NCBI RefSeq assembly: GCF_030253575.1
Contig: NC_080564.1
Coordinates: 2,400,501-2,464,500, forward strand
Direction: 5' to 3'
DNA from: Rhododendron vialii
Taxonomy: Eukaryota > Streptophyta > Magnoliopsida > Ericales > Ericaceae
Length of the DNA stretch: 64,000 nucleotides
Part shown: in pieces, positions 1-12,959 of the stretch
How the letters are laid out: each line of letters starts with the position of its first letter
Position numbering within the stretch: position 1 is the first letter of the stretch
Notes under the pieces: generated by a model
Seen by the model: the letters and a program-made list of their open reading frames with translations, nothing else
Databases searched by the model: none
Told to the model about the DNA's origin: nothing
Position numbers and translations under genes: made by a program

Positions 1-440
1 TGCCCAAAAGCAAAAAAAAATGGTCCACTAAAAACCAAAAAAAGTATCAAATAGCTGTCTTTTGGAGTTTAAGTGCCGTTTTATTTGAATTTTTTGACAT
101 CAGTCTATATTTTTATACTTTTCCGATTCTACTCGTCGAGACGAATGATTATCCCCTAAAATTACGTCGAAAAGCTAAACAAAAAGCTACGAAAAATTTA
201 AAAAAAAATCGAAATAAGGTCCAAACTTTTAAGTTTACGAGAAGACAGCCTTAGCATGAAGATGTCTTTCAAAAGCAATTATGATAAGTTGTAACAAAAG
301 TTTTCCATATATGTTTCACAAAAATAAAAATAAAAAATTTAACTTGTTTGCCGTTCAAAAGATCTCATCGAGATCTATCAAACAAAATCTATATTAAACA
401 AAACAAAAATTCAATTAAGTCCATTATATTTAAGCTTAAA
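1..440. other. AT-rich spacer, no gene seen
   Basis: Highly AT-rich sequence with many A and T runs. I see no coding exon, RNA gene or clear transposon end here. It may be the outer part of the inverted-repeat element that follows. Confidence 0.5.
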
Positions 441-529
441 AATTGCGAATAGGTAATTATTTTTTAAAAACCCTTAGCAGCCTTACAGTCCAAAAGATTT
501 TCGACGAGACCTGCTATTCCCTCCCCCCG

Positions 530-1960
530 GCCCCACCTCCCTTTCTCAGATTACCCCTCTCTCTCTCTCTCTTTTTTTCTTTCTTTTTTTACAGTTTGTT
601 CTTTTCTTTTCTTTTTCCTTTTATTTCCGGTTTGGTTTTTTTTTTTTTCATTTTATTTCCTTTTCTTTCTTTCTAGTTTGAATTTTTTTTTTCTCTTTAA
701 TAATAGGTTCAAGTCTAATTCTAGACTTTGTAAAGTAATTGAGGGAAAAAAAAAGTGTTTCAATTGATTATGTTTATCTGACTATTTTCTTTTTCTTTTT
801 TTGTCCTTTATAGATTAAAAAATATAGTTACGAAAATAAGTGTTTCAATTTTCAATCCGTTTGAACCAGTGCAAAGATGTTATTTTTCTGATCATTTCAT
901 CCTAAATGGTCGTAATAAATTTTTGGCTTCAATACCTTTCAATGGACACCCTAAGAGAATCTTGAAACTAAATAATGAGTTTTAGGGTGTTTGTTGAAAG
1001 GCCTTAAACCAAAAAATTCATTATAACCATTTAAAATAAAATAATAATAAAAAACGATCTTTGCTCTGATTTAACTGAATTGAAAATTAAAGCACTTAAT
1101 TCTTGAATTATATTTTTAAATATACAAATGGTGTATTTATAGAAATTAAATAAATAAGATATAAGTAATTAAATAAATTAAAATTTAAAAAGTAGGGGGT
1201 CCCGAGGGCTCTGCTGTCCCCATTGGCACAGTAGCCCCTGCGAAGCTCCTAAAACGTTTCCGTTTTAGTTTTAAAAAAAATAGAAACCAGCCATTTGCAA
1301 TCATATGGAGTAGAAACGTGATTTGAATCAACATACTACTGAATCAGTTAAGAGGATCTATGTTAAATAATGGTTAACAAATTTATTAAATTGTACTATA
1401 GTTAAAAAAAAGTAATCCTAAATATAACATTTGTATTCTGGATTAGTATGTCGTTTGCAAAATACATTTCGTAATTAGTTCCCGAACACTAATTGTAATC
1501 TTGATTAATTTTTTGCTTTACGGCCTTTCAACGAGCACCCTAAGACTCATTATTTAGTTTAAGGACTCTCTTAGGGTGTTCATTGAAAGGCCTTGGAGCC
1601 AAAAATTTATTACTACCATTTAGGATGAAATGATCAGAAAAATAATATCTTTGCATTGGTTCAAACGGATTGAAAATTGAAACACTTATTTTTGTAACTA
1701 TATTTTTTAATCTATAAAGGACAAAAAAATAAAAATAAAACAGTCGGATAAATATAATCAATTGAAACATTTTTTTTTCTCTCAATTACTTTACAAAGTC
1801 TAGAATTAGATTTGAACCCATTATTAAAGAGAGAGAAAAATTCAAACTGAAAAGAAAGAAAAGGAAATAAAATGAAAAAAAAAAACCAAATTGGAAATAA
1901 AAGGAAAAAAAGAAAAGAACAAAACAAACGGTAAAAAAAGAAAGAAAAGGGAGAGAGAGA
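530..1960. repeat. Long inverted-repeat element, arms of about 430 bp
   Basis: The segment at about 545-985 recurs as its reverse complement at about 1545-1945. It includes a CT-rich tract, a T-rich stretch and a block around GTCCTTTATAGATTAAAAAATA. The centre (about 1000-1530) is AT-rich with a short GC-rich patch at 1195-1250 and no coding signal. The shape fits a non-autonomous DNA transposon with long terminal inverted repeats. A run of about two dozen G sits at 1967-1989 next to the right arm. I could not fix the ends or a target duplication, so the superfamily is unassigned. Confidence 0.6.
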
Positions 1961-2639
1961 GAGCGAGGGGGGGGGGGGGGGGGGGGGGGTTGTTATGAGG
2001 GCTGTTACCTGCACCCCCCGTGTCAGGCCCCCCTGACACGGGCCCTCTTCAATTTCCCGTTTTACCCCGACTCTCCATGTGCTTTCTTTCTCTCCCTCTC
2101 CGCTGTCTCTCTCTTTTATTTTATTTTTTGTTATAAAATTTTAAATGTTAATAACTTTTTTTTCACGTATTTTTTTAAAATAAATTTTATATTTTTAAAA
2201 TTTACTCAACGAAATCTATCAAACGAGCCTAATATTGATGGTGAAATAATGTAAAACGGAAAAATTATATTTTTTGGTAGTTTAGACTATCTAAAGAGGT
2301 TGAAAAATTGAGTGTCCTAATTTCAATCCGTTTGAATCAAATATCTCTTAGGGTTAATCAACGAGATCGTAGAGTCAAAATTTAATTATGACCATTTAGG
2401 ATAAAATGATCAGAAAATTAAAATCTTTCCACCGGTTCAAAAGGATTAAAATTTAAAATACTTAATTTTTTAACTATATTTTTTAATATATAAATTGTCT
2501 AAAGATGTTTAAATCACATATTTTTTTAAAATAAATTATATATTTTTGAAATCTACTCAACGAAACCTATCAAACAAGTCAAATATTGAATATGAAATAA
2601 TGTGTTTAAATTAAATGATTTTTTTGGGCCCAGTATAAT

Positions 2640-2880
2640 ATCTCTTTATTTTTATTTTTTGTCCTTTGTTTTTTTTTCCGTCCCGGCGGTTCTATCCCCA
2701 TTACTTCATACCACAATTGGAGGCGTGCTTCATAAGGATGAGTCCATCTGTGTGCTTCATTTGATACATTTCGCCTCCACCATATGAAAATGGGTGGTAC
2801 AGGAGGATAATGATGGTATAGGAAAATTTGCACGAAGTGATTTCCATTAACATGGCCAATAGCTATATGTTTGCGCGTTG
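2640..2880 (-). pseudogene. OTU-like protein C-terminal fragment inside a transposon
   Basis: A minus-strand frame here reads GHVNGNHFVQIFLYHHY, then PPVPPIFIWWRR, then EAHRWTHPYEARLQLW. From memory this pattern (NHF plus hydrophobic residues, PPI, W, a spaced EA.W, an aromatic and R) matches the end of plant OTU-like cysteine-protease proteins, which often travel with Mutator-like elements. Only this terminal piece is visible; no start codon, catalytic residues or neighbouring exons are present. It is best read as a relic carried by the surrounding inverted-repeat element. Family assignment is moderate at best. Confidence 0.4.
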
Positions 2881-3039
2881 CGAATGGAACTGGATGGGAG
2901 CTCAACGGCAAGTGAGTGAGATAACTCGAAGCCAATCATATTGAATGCATGTAGTACAACGTTGTACCTTGATACGGACAAGTCCCAACGTTATAAAATC
3001 CATCCAATGATCCTCTGGTGCCGATGGTTGGAAGCAAAT

Positions 3040-3386
3040 TTTTTATTTTATTTTAATGTCTTTATTCAAATTTTTTTCGCATTTGTTAGTTTTTGGTCAA
3101 TTTTTTGAAGATTATTGCTTTTTCATAATAAGAGGAATCTAAAAAGTAAAAAATTACAATCGAAATCCATTTTTTTTAAATAAAGACGAAAAAATTAGCT
3201 TATTGGCTTATTTTTGTCTTTATTCAAAAAAATTAGGTTTGGATCGTAATTTTTTACTTTTTAGATTCCTCTTATCATGACGAAGCAATAATTTTCAAAA
3301 AATTGACTAAAAACTAACAAATGCAAAAAAAATTTGAATAAATACAAAAAAATAAGCCAAGTGGCTTATTTAGCCGAACGTCCCCT
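3040..3386. mobile_element. Foldback MITE, AAGCCA family, copy 1
   Basis: A nearly palindromic stretch. The left half runs through TTTGTTAGTTTTTGGTC and TCTAAAAAGTAAAAAATTA, and the right half mirrors it and ends in GGCTTATTTAGCCGAACG. The same family occurs at about 14199-14566 and as a half copy at about 15070-15260. No coding capacity. The family recurrence in the window supports the mobile-element call; the superfamily is unassigned. Confidence 0.6.
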
Positions 3387-3640
3387 TAATATTAAACTAC
3401 CACAAAAATATAATTTTTCCGTTTTACATTATTACACTATCAATATTAGGCTCGTTTGATAGGTTTCGTTGAGTAAATTTCAAAAATATATAATTTATTA
3501 AAAAAATACTTGAAAAAAATTTATTAGTATTTAAAATTTTACAAAAAAAAGAGAGAAAGAGAGAGAGGGGGTGCAGTGAGAGAGAGAGAAAGGGGTAGGG
3601 GTAAAAGGGGAAAAGGGAAGCCGTGTCAGGAGGGGGGCGA

Positions 3641-4013
3641 TTAGTAATCTCCGTTGTTATTTGGGAAAGGAAGGTGGGGCCGGGGGGGGGGGGGGTGGGG
3701 GTGTGGTGTCAGGGGGGAATTGACATGTTCGACTGACACTCTAAAACTAGTTTCTCCCTGACATCAAATTATAGGCAGTACTTAGCTTCTAGAATTCCTG
3801 GAACTCCAAAATCTAATTCAATAGTACTAATAAAAAGGTTTCGACAAACATTAGCAATCGCCGATCAAAAAACAAAACAAACAGTGGCAATCATTTTAAA
3901 AATTAAAATCTCAAAATCTACAATTGAAATTTCGCACACACATCTGGAGCAATTAGTCAGTGGTCTGAGAGCACCACCTTTCCCCATCACGCATTCAAAT
4001 AGAATCTATACAC
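3641..4013. other. Spacer, G-rich tract, no gene seen
   Basis: Begins with a G-rich low-complexity tract (about 3640-3715) flanked by GTGTCAGG-like motifs, followed by ordinary AT-rich sequence. No gene or RNA signal seen. Confidence 0.4.
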
Positions 4014-4803
4014 TTAGGCGTCGTTTGATAAGTGAGATAGAAGTAGTGGAATTGATAATGACATGGAATTGAGATTGAGATTACTAATGAGATGAGATTT
4101 CTAGTGAAAAGGTCAATCCTTTCTTCATGTTTGTTTTGCACGGGATTAGAAAAGAAGATTGTTATTTACATGTTTGTTTTTCATTGGATAGGATTGGATT
4201 GAAAGTATTCATTTCCGTTTTTACCCTTGTACAAATAAGGGTTATAAAAAAATGCCCTAGGGTAATAAAAATGCTCCATCTTGAATAAAACATGGACAAA
4301 CAAAAAAAGAATAAAATCTAAAAATCATTAACCCAATGCATAATTTTTAAATTATTTTTGTTTCCTACAAAAATAATTAAATTAAATGGTCGAATAGAAT
4401 TGCCTAAATTTTTTATATATTGGACAAAAGGTGATGACAAACAAAGACAAATGGTACTTCAGTCAATCCACCCAAACTCGGCACATGCTTCACTGCTTCA
4501 GTGGTGCACTAGTGGGTATCGCCTCCCACAAAATCGTCAAATCACAAGTACTGTATGAACAAGGATACTCTCACAATTTATTGAAGATATCATGAGCATT
4601 GAGGTAATTGCATGTGAGATGGCTTGGGATGGGATTAGTAATGCATGGTCCCAGATGGTATTTACCAATCCCACAAAAAAGGGGTATTACTAATCCCTTG
4701 TTACTAATAGTCCCACCCTATTTTGTGCAATCAAACAAAGAATTAGAGGGCGCACGGGATTGATAATCCTATCCCAAGCCATAACTCACTTATCAAACAC
4801 AGG
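4014..4803. mobile_element. Foldback DNA element with GTTTGATAAGTGAG ends
   Basis: The left end reads GGCGTCGTTTGATAAGTGAG and the right end is CTCACTTATCAAACACAGG, its near reverse complement. Sub-terminal sequence is also mirrored in part (repeated TTACTAAT and GGGATTG blocks). No coding potential is visible between. This is a MITE of the hAT or PIF/Harbinger kind. I could not settle a target duplication, so boundaries are good to about 10 bp. Confidence 0.5.
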
Positions 4804-5034
4804 AAATCCATCTAAAAATCTACTATTAAAATTTACCGTAAATACACACTATAAAAAGATTGTCACTTATGCTCGAGCAATCATTCAAAAGTCCCAGGGC
4901 ACAACCCTTCTCCGCCACACATTCATGTGGATAATCCTGAACCCCAAGTTAACAAGTGGTGGGGTAAGGATGTTTGAGCAATTCGTGAAGTGCTTCAAGA
5001 GCCCCCAATAATTTTCTATTCATTGCACCCCAAC

Positions 5035-5184
5035 ATACCAACCAAAGTTGGCAGTATGAACCAGTTGGTTGTGTAGTCCCCTTTGGGAGTGAGAGGTCGC
5101 AAGTTCGATTCCTATGAATAGAAGATCAACCCTTTGAGGTAATACTAACTTCTAACACCCCCGCTGATATATACAATGTTGACA

Positions 5185-5216
<32 letters not shown>

Positions 5217-5217
5217 G
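5035..5217 (+). mobile_element. tRNA-derived SINE with (TAA)n tail
   Basis: Contains a box A-like segment (AGTTGGTTGTGTAGTCCC) and a box B-like segment (GTCGCAAGTTCGATTCC) at tRNA-like spacing. These are followed by a short body and a TAA microsatellite tail at about 5188-5217. This order (pol III promoter, body, simple-repeat 3' end) is the hallmark of plant SINEs. No clear target duplication was found. Confidence 0.55.
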
Positions 5218-5404
5218 GGAATTGGGAAGTGATAAGGTACACCACGCAAATGGCGCCTGGAATTGCAAATGTCTCAGCATCCATGCATTATCAATATGAA
5301 CCTAAAGATTTCAACATTACATGTTGGAGAGTACTTGAATCCCATTTTTTACATCTTATGGAAGAAGGTGACTCTCATTTCAATCTCCATCTATACAAAA
5401 AACA

Positions 5405-5630
5405 AAATGCAGAGTTGAATTTTGTTCACCGTTCACTTAAGAGGGTGAACATTACCCTCATTTCTATTGGTTGAAATGTTGTGGATCCCACTACAAAGTG
5501 ATGTCATACTTACCAAAAAGTGTATTGCAGGGACGAGACCTACACCATTTCAACCAGTAAGAGGGAGGGTAATGTTCACCCTCTTTTAAGGAGAGTGAAC
5601 AAAATTGCACTCCAGAATGCACCCTTCATT
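5405..5630. mobile_element. Foldback MITE near the helicase 3' end
   Basis: The left arm, with TTTTGTTCACCGTTCACTTA and GAGGGTGAACATTACCCTC, is mirrored on the right by GAGGGTAATGTTCACCCTC and GAGAGTGAACAAAATTGCAC. The spacer is about 60 bp. No coding potential. The two arms differ at several sites, so it is not very young. Confidence 0.5.
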
Positions 5631-5639
5631 TCTAGTAAA

Positions 5640-6347
5640 TAACTACAATATATCCACTCTATTGTAAAAGTTGGACAAGGGGATGGCAAAAAATCTGAAA
5701 CTATACATCCATTCATGAGTTTCAGTAACAAAAGCTTGACACCTGCATTTAGAAGTCCAAAAGGAAGGGTGTAAGATCTCTAGTGCAAATAACAAACTTA
5801 TGGATGTAAGAACTTGCCGAGACTGATGATTTTCACGCTCCACTTTTTTCTGGAAATACACTCATTTTTTTTCCCCTTGGTCAGACAAAGTTAATAAAAT
5901 ACCCGTCTAATTAATTTTGTAATTTGGTTTTCCTTGAGTGCCTTACCTTTGTGGAAGCGTATTTTTTGTAACCTTGTACAAAGAAGAAACAAAAGGAGCA
6001 ATTTGAAGCATCACCCTTTATAAATGACCCAACAAAGATTTGTGAGAGAGAGATGCTTTCAAGAAATGGTTTCTCAGAGTTGGAATAGAAAAGTCATAGT
6101 GGTACAGACCACAAAAATATTTACCCCTCACTCAATACTGTACAGTTTTAGGAGGAATCACCAAGATAGGACACACTCTATATCAGTTGTTTTGATAGAT
6201 AGGCCCAACATGCCCATCTAGGAACTGTCCCAGTAAATATGCCGCAAGCGTAGGTGAACAAAAGAGGAAATTCTAAAGCCCAAGAAATGTACCGTATGAT
6301 GCTTCCGAATATGTACAATCTTCTTATATTGAACTAGTAGCTAATCC
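5640..6347. other. Helicase downstream region, no separate gene seen
   Basis: Sequence of mixed composition beyond the helicase stop codon at 6348. It probably contains the helicase 3' UTR. Short reading frames on both strands lack family resemblance or splice context. Confidence 0.4.
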
Positions 6348-9300
6348 TCAGAAGTCATCCTGTAAACTGAGTCCAGCAAATTGAATTGACAAGAGCTGCA
6401 TATAATCTGATTTCTGTACCTCTACCGGAAAAATGAAATTCCTGTAACAAATGATAACAAGCAGCGGTTACCCTCTTATTTCTTCATGCAATAACTCGAT
6501 ACATACATGTTCTTTTCGACTTTTTCTCCGCTCAAACATGAAACAGTCCATTTTTCCCATTTTTACTTTCCCCATACCCTTCATGCCTAAGCATGCACAG
6601 ACCACCTTAGTTGATTGGGTTAGTCTTAACACCAACGGTCACTTTCAATACACTACTACAATATGCAAATTTAAAGTTTGAAAATATGCAAGGATACTTA
6701 ATGGAGGTGCAACACAGTAACAAGGGGAATTACTAGTATGTCTGATAAGGATTTATCACAAAATGAAGAAAAAATTGCATATACATAATTAAGACTCGCA
6801 CAGACTTACTAACAAGCACAAAAAAGGTTTCCCAAAGCTCTCTGTTGAACAAGACTCACTATTTTTTAGTTTAAAATAACAGACACTAGCTTAAAACAGA
6901 ATTTAAACAAGTAAATCTACATAAAGAACAAGTAAAGACATAATGCATACCCCTCGAAACGTTTGTATCTGCATAGGCTCATGACGTCTAATGGGTAACT
7001 CCGGAAAAAGTTGTCGAGCTTCTTTGCCACCTCTGCAATATCAGACAATGCTGATATATCCCAAACCACTAAAACTTGTTTATAATCGTGTTTCTCTTCA
7101 TGGATAACAACTGTCCAAACAAGATTTAGCCGCTCGTTGACCTTGTAATACTCCAAGAACCGAGTAGATATCCCACTCAGAGAAATGAGGTTTGCTTCCT
7201 TGTGGGGCCGACGCCAACCGCATGAAATCTTTGTCAACAGAGAAAGAGCCTCCTTGCGGATCTCAATGTCCTTAACCTTTTCCATTGATTTCCAAAATGT
7301 ATCATCAATACAAACCTGCAACCCAAATTCAGCAAAGTGTTATTTGGCTAATAGAGTAATAGGCGAACAAAAATAGAATATGCCATCAATTTAAGCAGAC
7401 AGGAGCATACTACATAAAAGGAAATAAAAGCTCATGCCCATAATATTTGACTAACGATCCTGCTATTAACCATCCACTGGGCTCTGAATAAGGTAAAGAA
7501 ATGACAAAACAATGGGATTTCTCATGCGCACTTCAATGCACTTTCACATGTAACTACATACTTTTTAAATCTGAGCTGTTTTTAGCGTTTTCCAATGTCC
7601 TAACATGAACCTCTTGATTCTAGAATAGGCACATATATAACCCCTGGTCTGCGTCAATATTAAATAAACCCTTTTCGGCCTGATAACTTGCACTACCTCC
7701 TTTTCGTATCACAAGCTCGCAAGGACTAAAAGGCCGCAGCAGTCTTTTAACCATCATTATTCCAATACTGATCAAACATACCAAACTTACACTAGTCTCA
7801 AAATTTGTCATTGTCCGAGGAGGAGAAAACTAGCCAAGAGGGAAAGAAAGGAGACCACATAAAAAATTATAACAAAGGTCAGTGTTAGAGCTTGTCCATT
7901 GGTTAAATATAACCTCCAAACCTAATATATGAGCCTGAGCAGCATCTCCATTCATTGTCAATTGGTTTTGAGTTGGATGCTTTAAGAGTCATTAATTGGT
8001 TTTACGAGGCAATTTGTCACGTAATAAAGGAATAGGGATCCCAGACTTGCACATAACAGCAGCACAAACGATGGACATGACTAAGCTTCAAAAAAAATAT
8101 ATAAAAATAATAAACAAGAGTTCGACTGCTTTTGACAAACAGAAAACCGCATTATGTGTAGTTAAAGAAGAAAATCTATCTTAGCAAACACTTGAAAAAA
8201 CAATAAAACATAATCAAGGGGAATCATTGAACACACAAAAAATGATGCTCCATGAAAAGATTCAGAGACTGCACAACCATAAAGTTAGTAATTGTAATAG
8301 CAAAGTAGCATACCTTCCACCTGGCTCCACTGAATAGTAGAGGCTCGACATGGAGTCGAATATCTAGTTGGTCCACGTCAACCAAAGCAGCTATAATAGC
8401 TACAGACAGGTTCCTGTCCTCATCAGCATGGTGAAAAAAACCCCGATTCTTGGCATCAGCAACTATTTTCTTCCAAACAGACCCACTGTTCTTTAAAGTT
8501 GTCCCATTGCCCAATATCCATAGGCAATACCTACACAAAGGAAGCACTCCTCGTGTTTTTCCCAAAATGTCATGAAAACTACACCAAAAAGACTCAACGA
8601 TGGTTATACTTGACTACTTTTTCGGATAAGGGAAAATACCTTGCTCTGGTGAGAGCCACATTGACTCTTCGATTATTCGAAAGAAAACCCACTGACCCAA
8701 TTCCATTACTTCTGACTGTGGATATTATTATCACGTCCTCCTCGCCACCCTGAAAACCATCAACTGTGCGAACTCTCACAGAGAAGTCACTTTTTGGATC
8801 TGAACCATATGTCGATCCAAGCTTTTCTTGAATTGCAGAAACCTGAGCCTTGTATGGTGCTATCACACCAATGCCAATCCTCTTTTTTAAGGCAACAGAT
8901 TCTGTAATGGGAAAGATTCCATTTAGAAATATTTAGTCAAAAATCAAATCAAAACCAAAGATACTGGTATTGCGAGCATTGCAACAAAATAATGAAGTCA
9001 GTCAACCAATAAAGATTGATCTGAAAGCTGCTTCAATTCTAATGTAGAGATAGGGGTAGATAACAAATGCGTACTGTAATCTCCTACCACTCTTTTAATT
9101 CAAATTCTGGTTTCCTATTCACGTTTTCTCTTCTTTTTGCCCATTTTTAAACCCAAACTTGATGTTATCTTTTGCATACAACAAGAACATACCTTTAAAT
9201 AGTCTTGAAATTATATCACAGACAGCCGCGACCTCCACCATATTTCTGAGGCTATGCCCATCATTCATGTCTTCACTTCCAAATGCTATGTTAATAAAAG

Positions 9301-12300
9301 AATAAGAACCATACAAATTGCCCTGTAGAAAACTCCTGTGATAGCTTTTCTCTTTGACATTTTGAGCATCTAAAATCTGTCTTTTATAGAATTCCTGATT
9401 CGGAAATAAGCTTATTGACGGATGCATTCTATATTGGACATTGAGAAGGTGCTTCCTATGGCCCAATAATACCAGCCTCTCAAATAAACTTCTACCAAAG
9501 TCAGCCTCCTCACAAATCTAATTGAAGGAAAAAATCCAACAGTCAACACAAAAGTATTTCTACGATTTAAAGAGATGGAGAAACTAATACAATAGGATTC
9601 AGAACCTTGCTTTTAACCAAAGCGGGTAGTTGTTGCTCATCTCCTATAAGCATGGCATGGCGTAGACCAGGAAGTTGTAGAGGAATTGCTGATTCACATT
9701 CTTTAAGCTGAGCCGCTTCATCAACAACCAACAGCTCCACTGGTGTTCTTCCTTGAATGTGCAATCTAACAGAACTTGAAGCAGTGCAGAAAAGCAGGCA
9801 TGCATTATCCAAACAAAATGCTCTGATTGATGATTTTAAGGCGTCTGGGGGAAAGAATGCCTCAGGAAGAGATCTTAGCATTTGAAGACAATTCCTTTTT
9901 GACACACTTAGCTCAGATGAGCCACTAACATATCCTCTCCCATCTTCCGTTATATTGAGGATTTCCTCATCAGAAACCATAGAAGCACTGCATAATAAAG
10001 TTCCATGGTGATCAAGAAAATCTAAAGCTTGAAACATGTTTTCTACCACTTCCAATGAAATAAAACAAGTTGGCAAGTGTATGCACAAATTAACAATGAA
10101 ATACTTCATTTCCTTTTGTATATATTTGAATTCCTTCTTCACGAATTCCCCGAAATTAAATCTTCTCTTGTTTCCGATTCTATAATTTCCATTGTTTGCT
10201 TTCCCATCACGTGAACGGTTCTTCTGCACAAGCACCTCATTCCCTTTCTTCCTTTCCTTATTGTCTCTCAAGGTTTGAGCAATAATCTTCATCCATGATT
10301 TCTTATTCTTCACAATTCTGAAATTTTGAGCATATAGTTCTTTTTTGTCTCGACCAAATTCCAGCATCTCCTCATCTTCCATATCATCATCACTCTCATC
10401 GTTTCTCTCCCTTTTATCATTTAAGTACAAATGGTACTGGTGTCCTGGATCTTCAAGTAAAGATATTATCAGCCGTAAATAATGTCTCCACCCAGATTTT
10501 GGAGCAAAGCACTTACCAAGAATTTTTGCACGATTATCAAGAAAAACATTAGAAAGGTCGTCATGAGCATCAATCTGCATTCGCTCCCTATTTCCAAATA
10601 AGACTACATCTCCTAACCCATAAATCCCACAATCAACTGACTCCATCACCATTCTCAACAGCCGCCTTGTAACTTCCAAAACTGCAAGGTTAGTTGGGGC
10701 ACAAGTAAGTGTCCTACATTTCATCTGCCGAAGCACACATAACAACGCTCCAATTGTCTTTGTTTTCCCTGTCCCAGGTGGACCCCAAATCAGCCTAACT
10801 GTACTGTCATGGACGCATACCCTTGTTGCAATGCACTTTAGGACTGCTGCTTCTTGGGAGTCATTCAGACCAGAAGAGTAAAGGACATTGTGGGAATTTG
10901 TCCTTGCTTTTGCGTATTTATCAAACGAGCAAAGACTACAACCGTCCCTAACCTGTAAGATTTAATCGCATAACAACATGCAAATGAATGCAAATAAGAT
11001 TATTTATTTCGAATAACAAACAAAAAAGGCGCACCCAATGGCAACAGCTACTTTTAATTGCTCTAAATATTGTATATCAGTATTAAAAGTTTAACAGAGG
11101 ATATTGTAAACCTAGAATAACATGATAGAAATAAACCCCAATACTCACAAAAGAATCAGGCTGTAGCACTTTCCCAATGATACTCAAGTTACTTGAACCC
11201 AGTTCCAAGTTCAGTGCTCTCCATATCCGAATGTGTGTTGTCATATTCACAAGAAAAACACCAAAAAAGGTTCCTATCTTCTCATCCATTTGCATGTCTT
11301 GATCAAGCACCATGGGCATTGATGTCAAGATTTGGAGTTTTAAAAAATCCTTTTCTTCTTTTACCTGTTGAACTAAAGCAATAAGATAGCCACTTTTTGG
11401 CCTGCTCAAATCATCGATGCATCTTGGCCTTATATCAGTGAGGGCAAAGAGGTCTCCTGTCTCCAGTTCACATTTATCTCCCGCATTCTTAGTGTTTGTC
11501 GTTCTTTCGATTACAATATCATATAAAAGGTCCTTGGGAGGACGATACTCTTTCGACCTCTCCACGGATGATATTTCATAGGTCGATGCATCCGCCAATT
11601 TTTCCATGCCTGAACACAAGTCTGCATGTGTTTCCTCAATGAGAGGGAAGATAAATGATTTCAAATAACAAGAAGTTGATGGGAATGTTGTAGGGATCTG
11701 CTGCACCTGTAAAAGGACAAACTTAATATCACTGCTAGAGTTTGAACAATCATAGGCCAACTTCATCTCAAGTAACGTGAACCCTAATTGGTGGTCATAG
11801 ACGGAAACATAATACTTATTTCCATTATGTAGTTTCTACGAATAACAAAGTAAATATAGAATAAATTACTTATACATGGACATGGTGATAGTTGTTACAG
11901 GTAAACTACATAACAAGTTACCATCAGCCCCTCAATGCTCTCATTTCTAGAGCCCTTCCCAACAAAGAGAAATTCCATTCACGCTTCAGTTCTCAACAAG
12001 TTGCTCTGTTCACTTCATGTTCATCACAGAAGTAACAAAAATTTGTAACGGCCTTAGATGTTTTACTTCCATCAAGGAAAAAAGCCTTTTGGTGTACGAT
12101 ATGAGAAGAAAATGCATATTTTCCTGCCATTCATTAGGTCCACCTCCATTAACTCAATTCTATCACTACACCATGTTCAACTCACTCCCTAATCTCTATG
12201 TAAAACAAAACCCATCAGTAGCCCTACCTTTATCATTGCCATCAACATAACATGTGGCCAACACCAGTCCTACTGATGGTTTCTCTGTGGAAAGTGAGTA

Positions 12301-12928
12301 GAGGTAAGAGTACTAATGGGTTTTGTTCATTAAGGAAGTAGTAGTGGTGATTTTGCAGCAGGACAGAAAACTGATCAGGGCCAACTCCCACTCTATTGTA
12401 GTTCTAATCAATAGAAGATCATGGGAATCCTCCTTTCGAACTTCCAAGCCAGCTTTCAATGAGTTCTACCCAACAAGGTTCATTTGTTTTAGTTGGGGGT
12501 CTTACCCTATGGTTTGTTTGGGAGGCATGAGGGATTATGAGATTTGATGCACAATTTCTATGTCTACTCTTACTCGAACTTCGAGGATGTGGGGAGATAT
12601 TATTTTAAGAAATCAATAAACCAGATAATCTCTACACGCCGATTAGTCGGCCTAGGCGCTCTCTTCCTCCCGATTAACGCCTAGCGATTTTTAGAACATT
12701 GACGTAAAACAGAACCCATCATTAGCACTACCTTTACCATGCCATCAACAAAACATGTGACCAACGCCATTTCTACTAACTGTTTCTCTTTGTGGAAACT
12801 GAGTTGAGGTGAGAGTACTAAATTAATAATGGGTTTAGTTCATGAATGAAGTAGCAGTGGTGATTTTGCAGTAGGACAGAAACCTAATCAGGACCCACTC
12901 CCATTCTATACTACTTCTACCCAAGGTG

Positions 12929-12959
<31 letters not shown>

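Larger units (their letters stand above)
2028..3640. mobile_element. MULE-like element with long TIRs and an OTU-like gene relic
   Basis: Sequence at about 2040-2285 recurs inverted at about 3405-3640. Both arms contain a CT/GA-rich patch, the block CTCAACGAAATCTATCAAACGAGCC or a close variant split over 2205-2230, and a stretch ending in AAAACGGAAAAATTATATTTTT. The interior holds a coding relic on the minus strand (about 2650-2880) and a nested foldback MITE (about 3040-3386). Long arms plus a captured or vestigial coding fragment fit a Mutator-like element, but I found no clean 9-bp target duplication, so the superfamily is an inference. Confidence 0.45.

Noticed and set aside
443-676. Phenylalanine-rich frames over CT/T tracts, also at 1712-2039
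   Set aside because: Low-complexity translation of simple sequence in mirrored repeat arms.
6341-6359. Tiny alternative last exon for the helicase
   Set aside because: An acceptor at 6360 gives an in-frame stop, but the exon at 6441-6348 gives the family-like EGN.. continuation and keeps the whole frame, so it was preferred.
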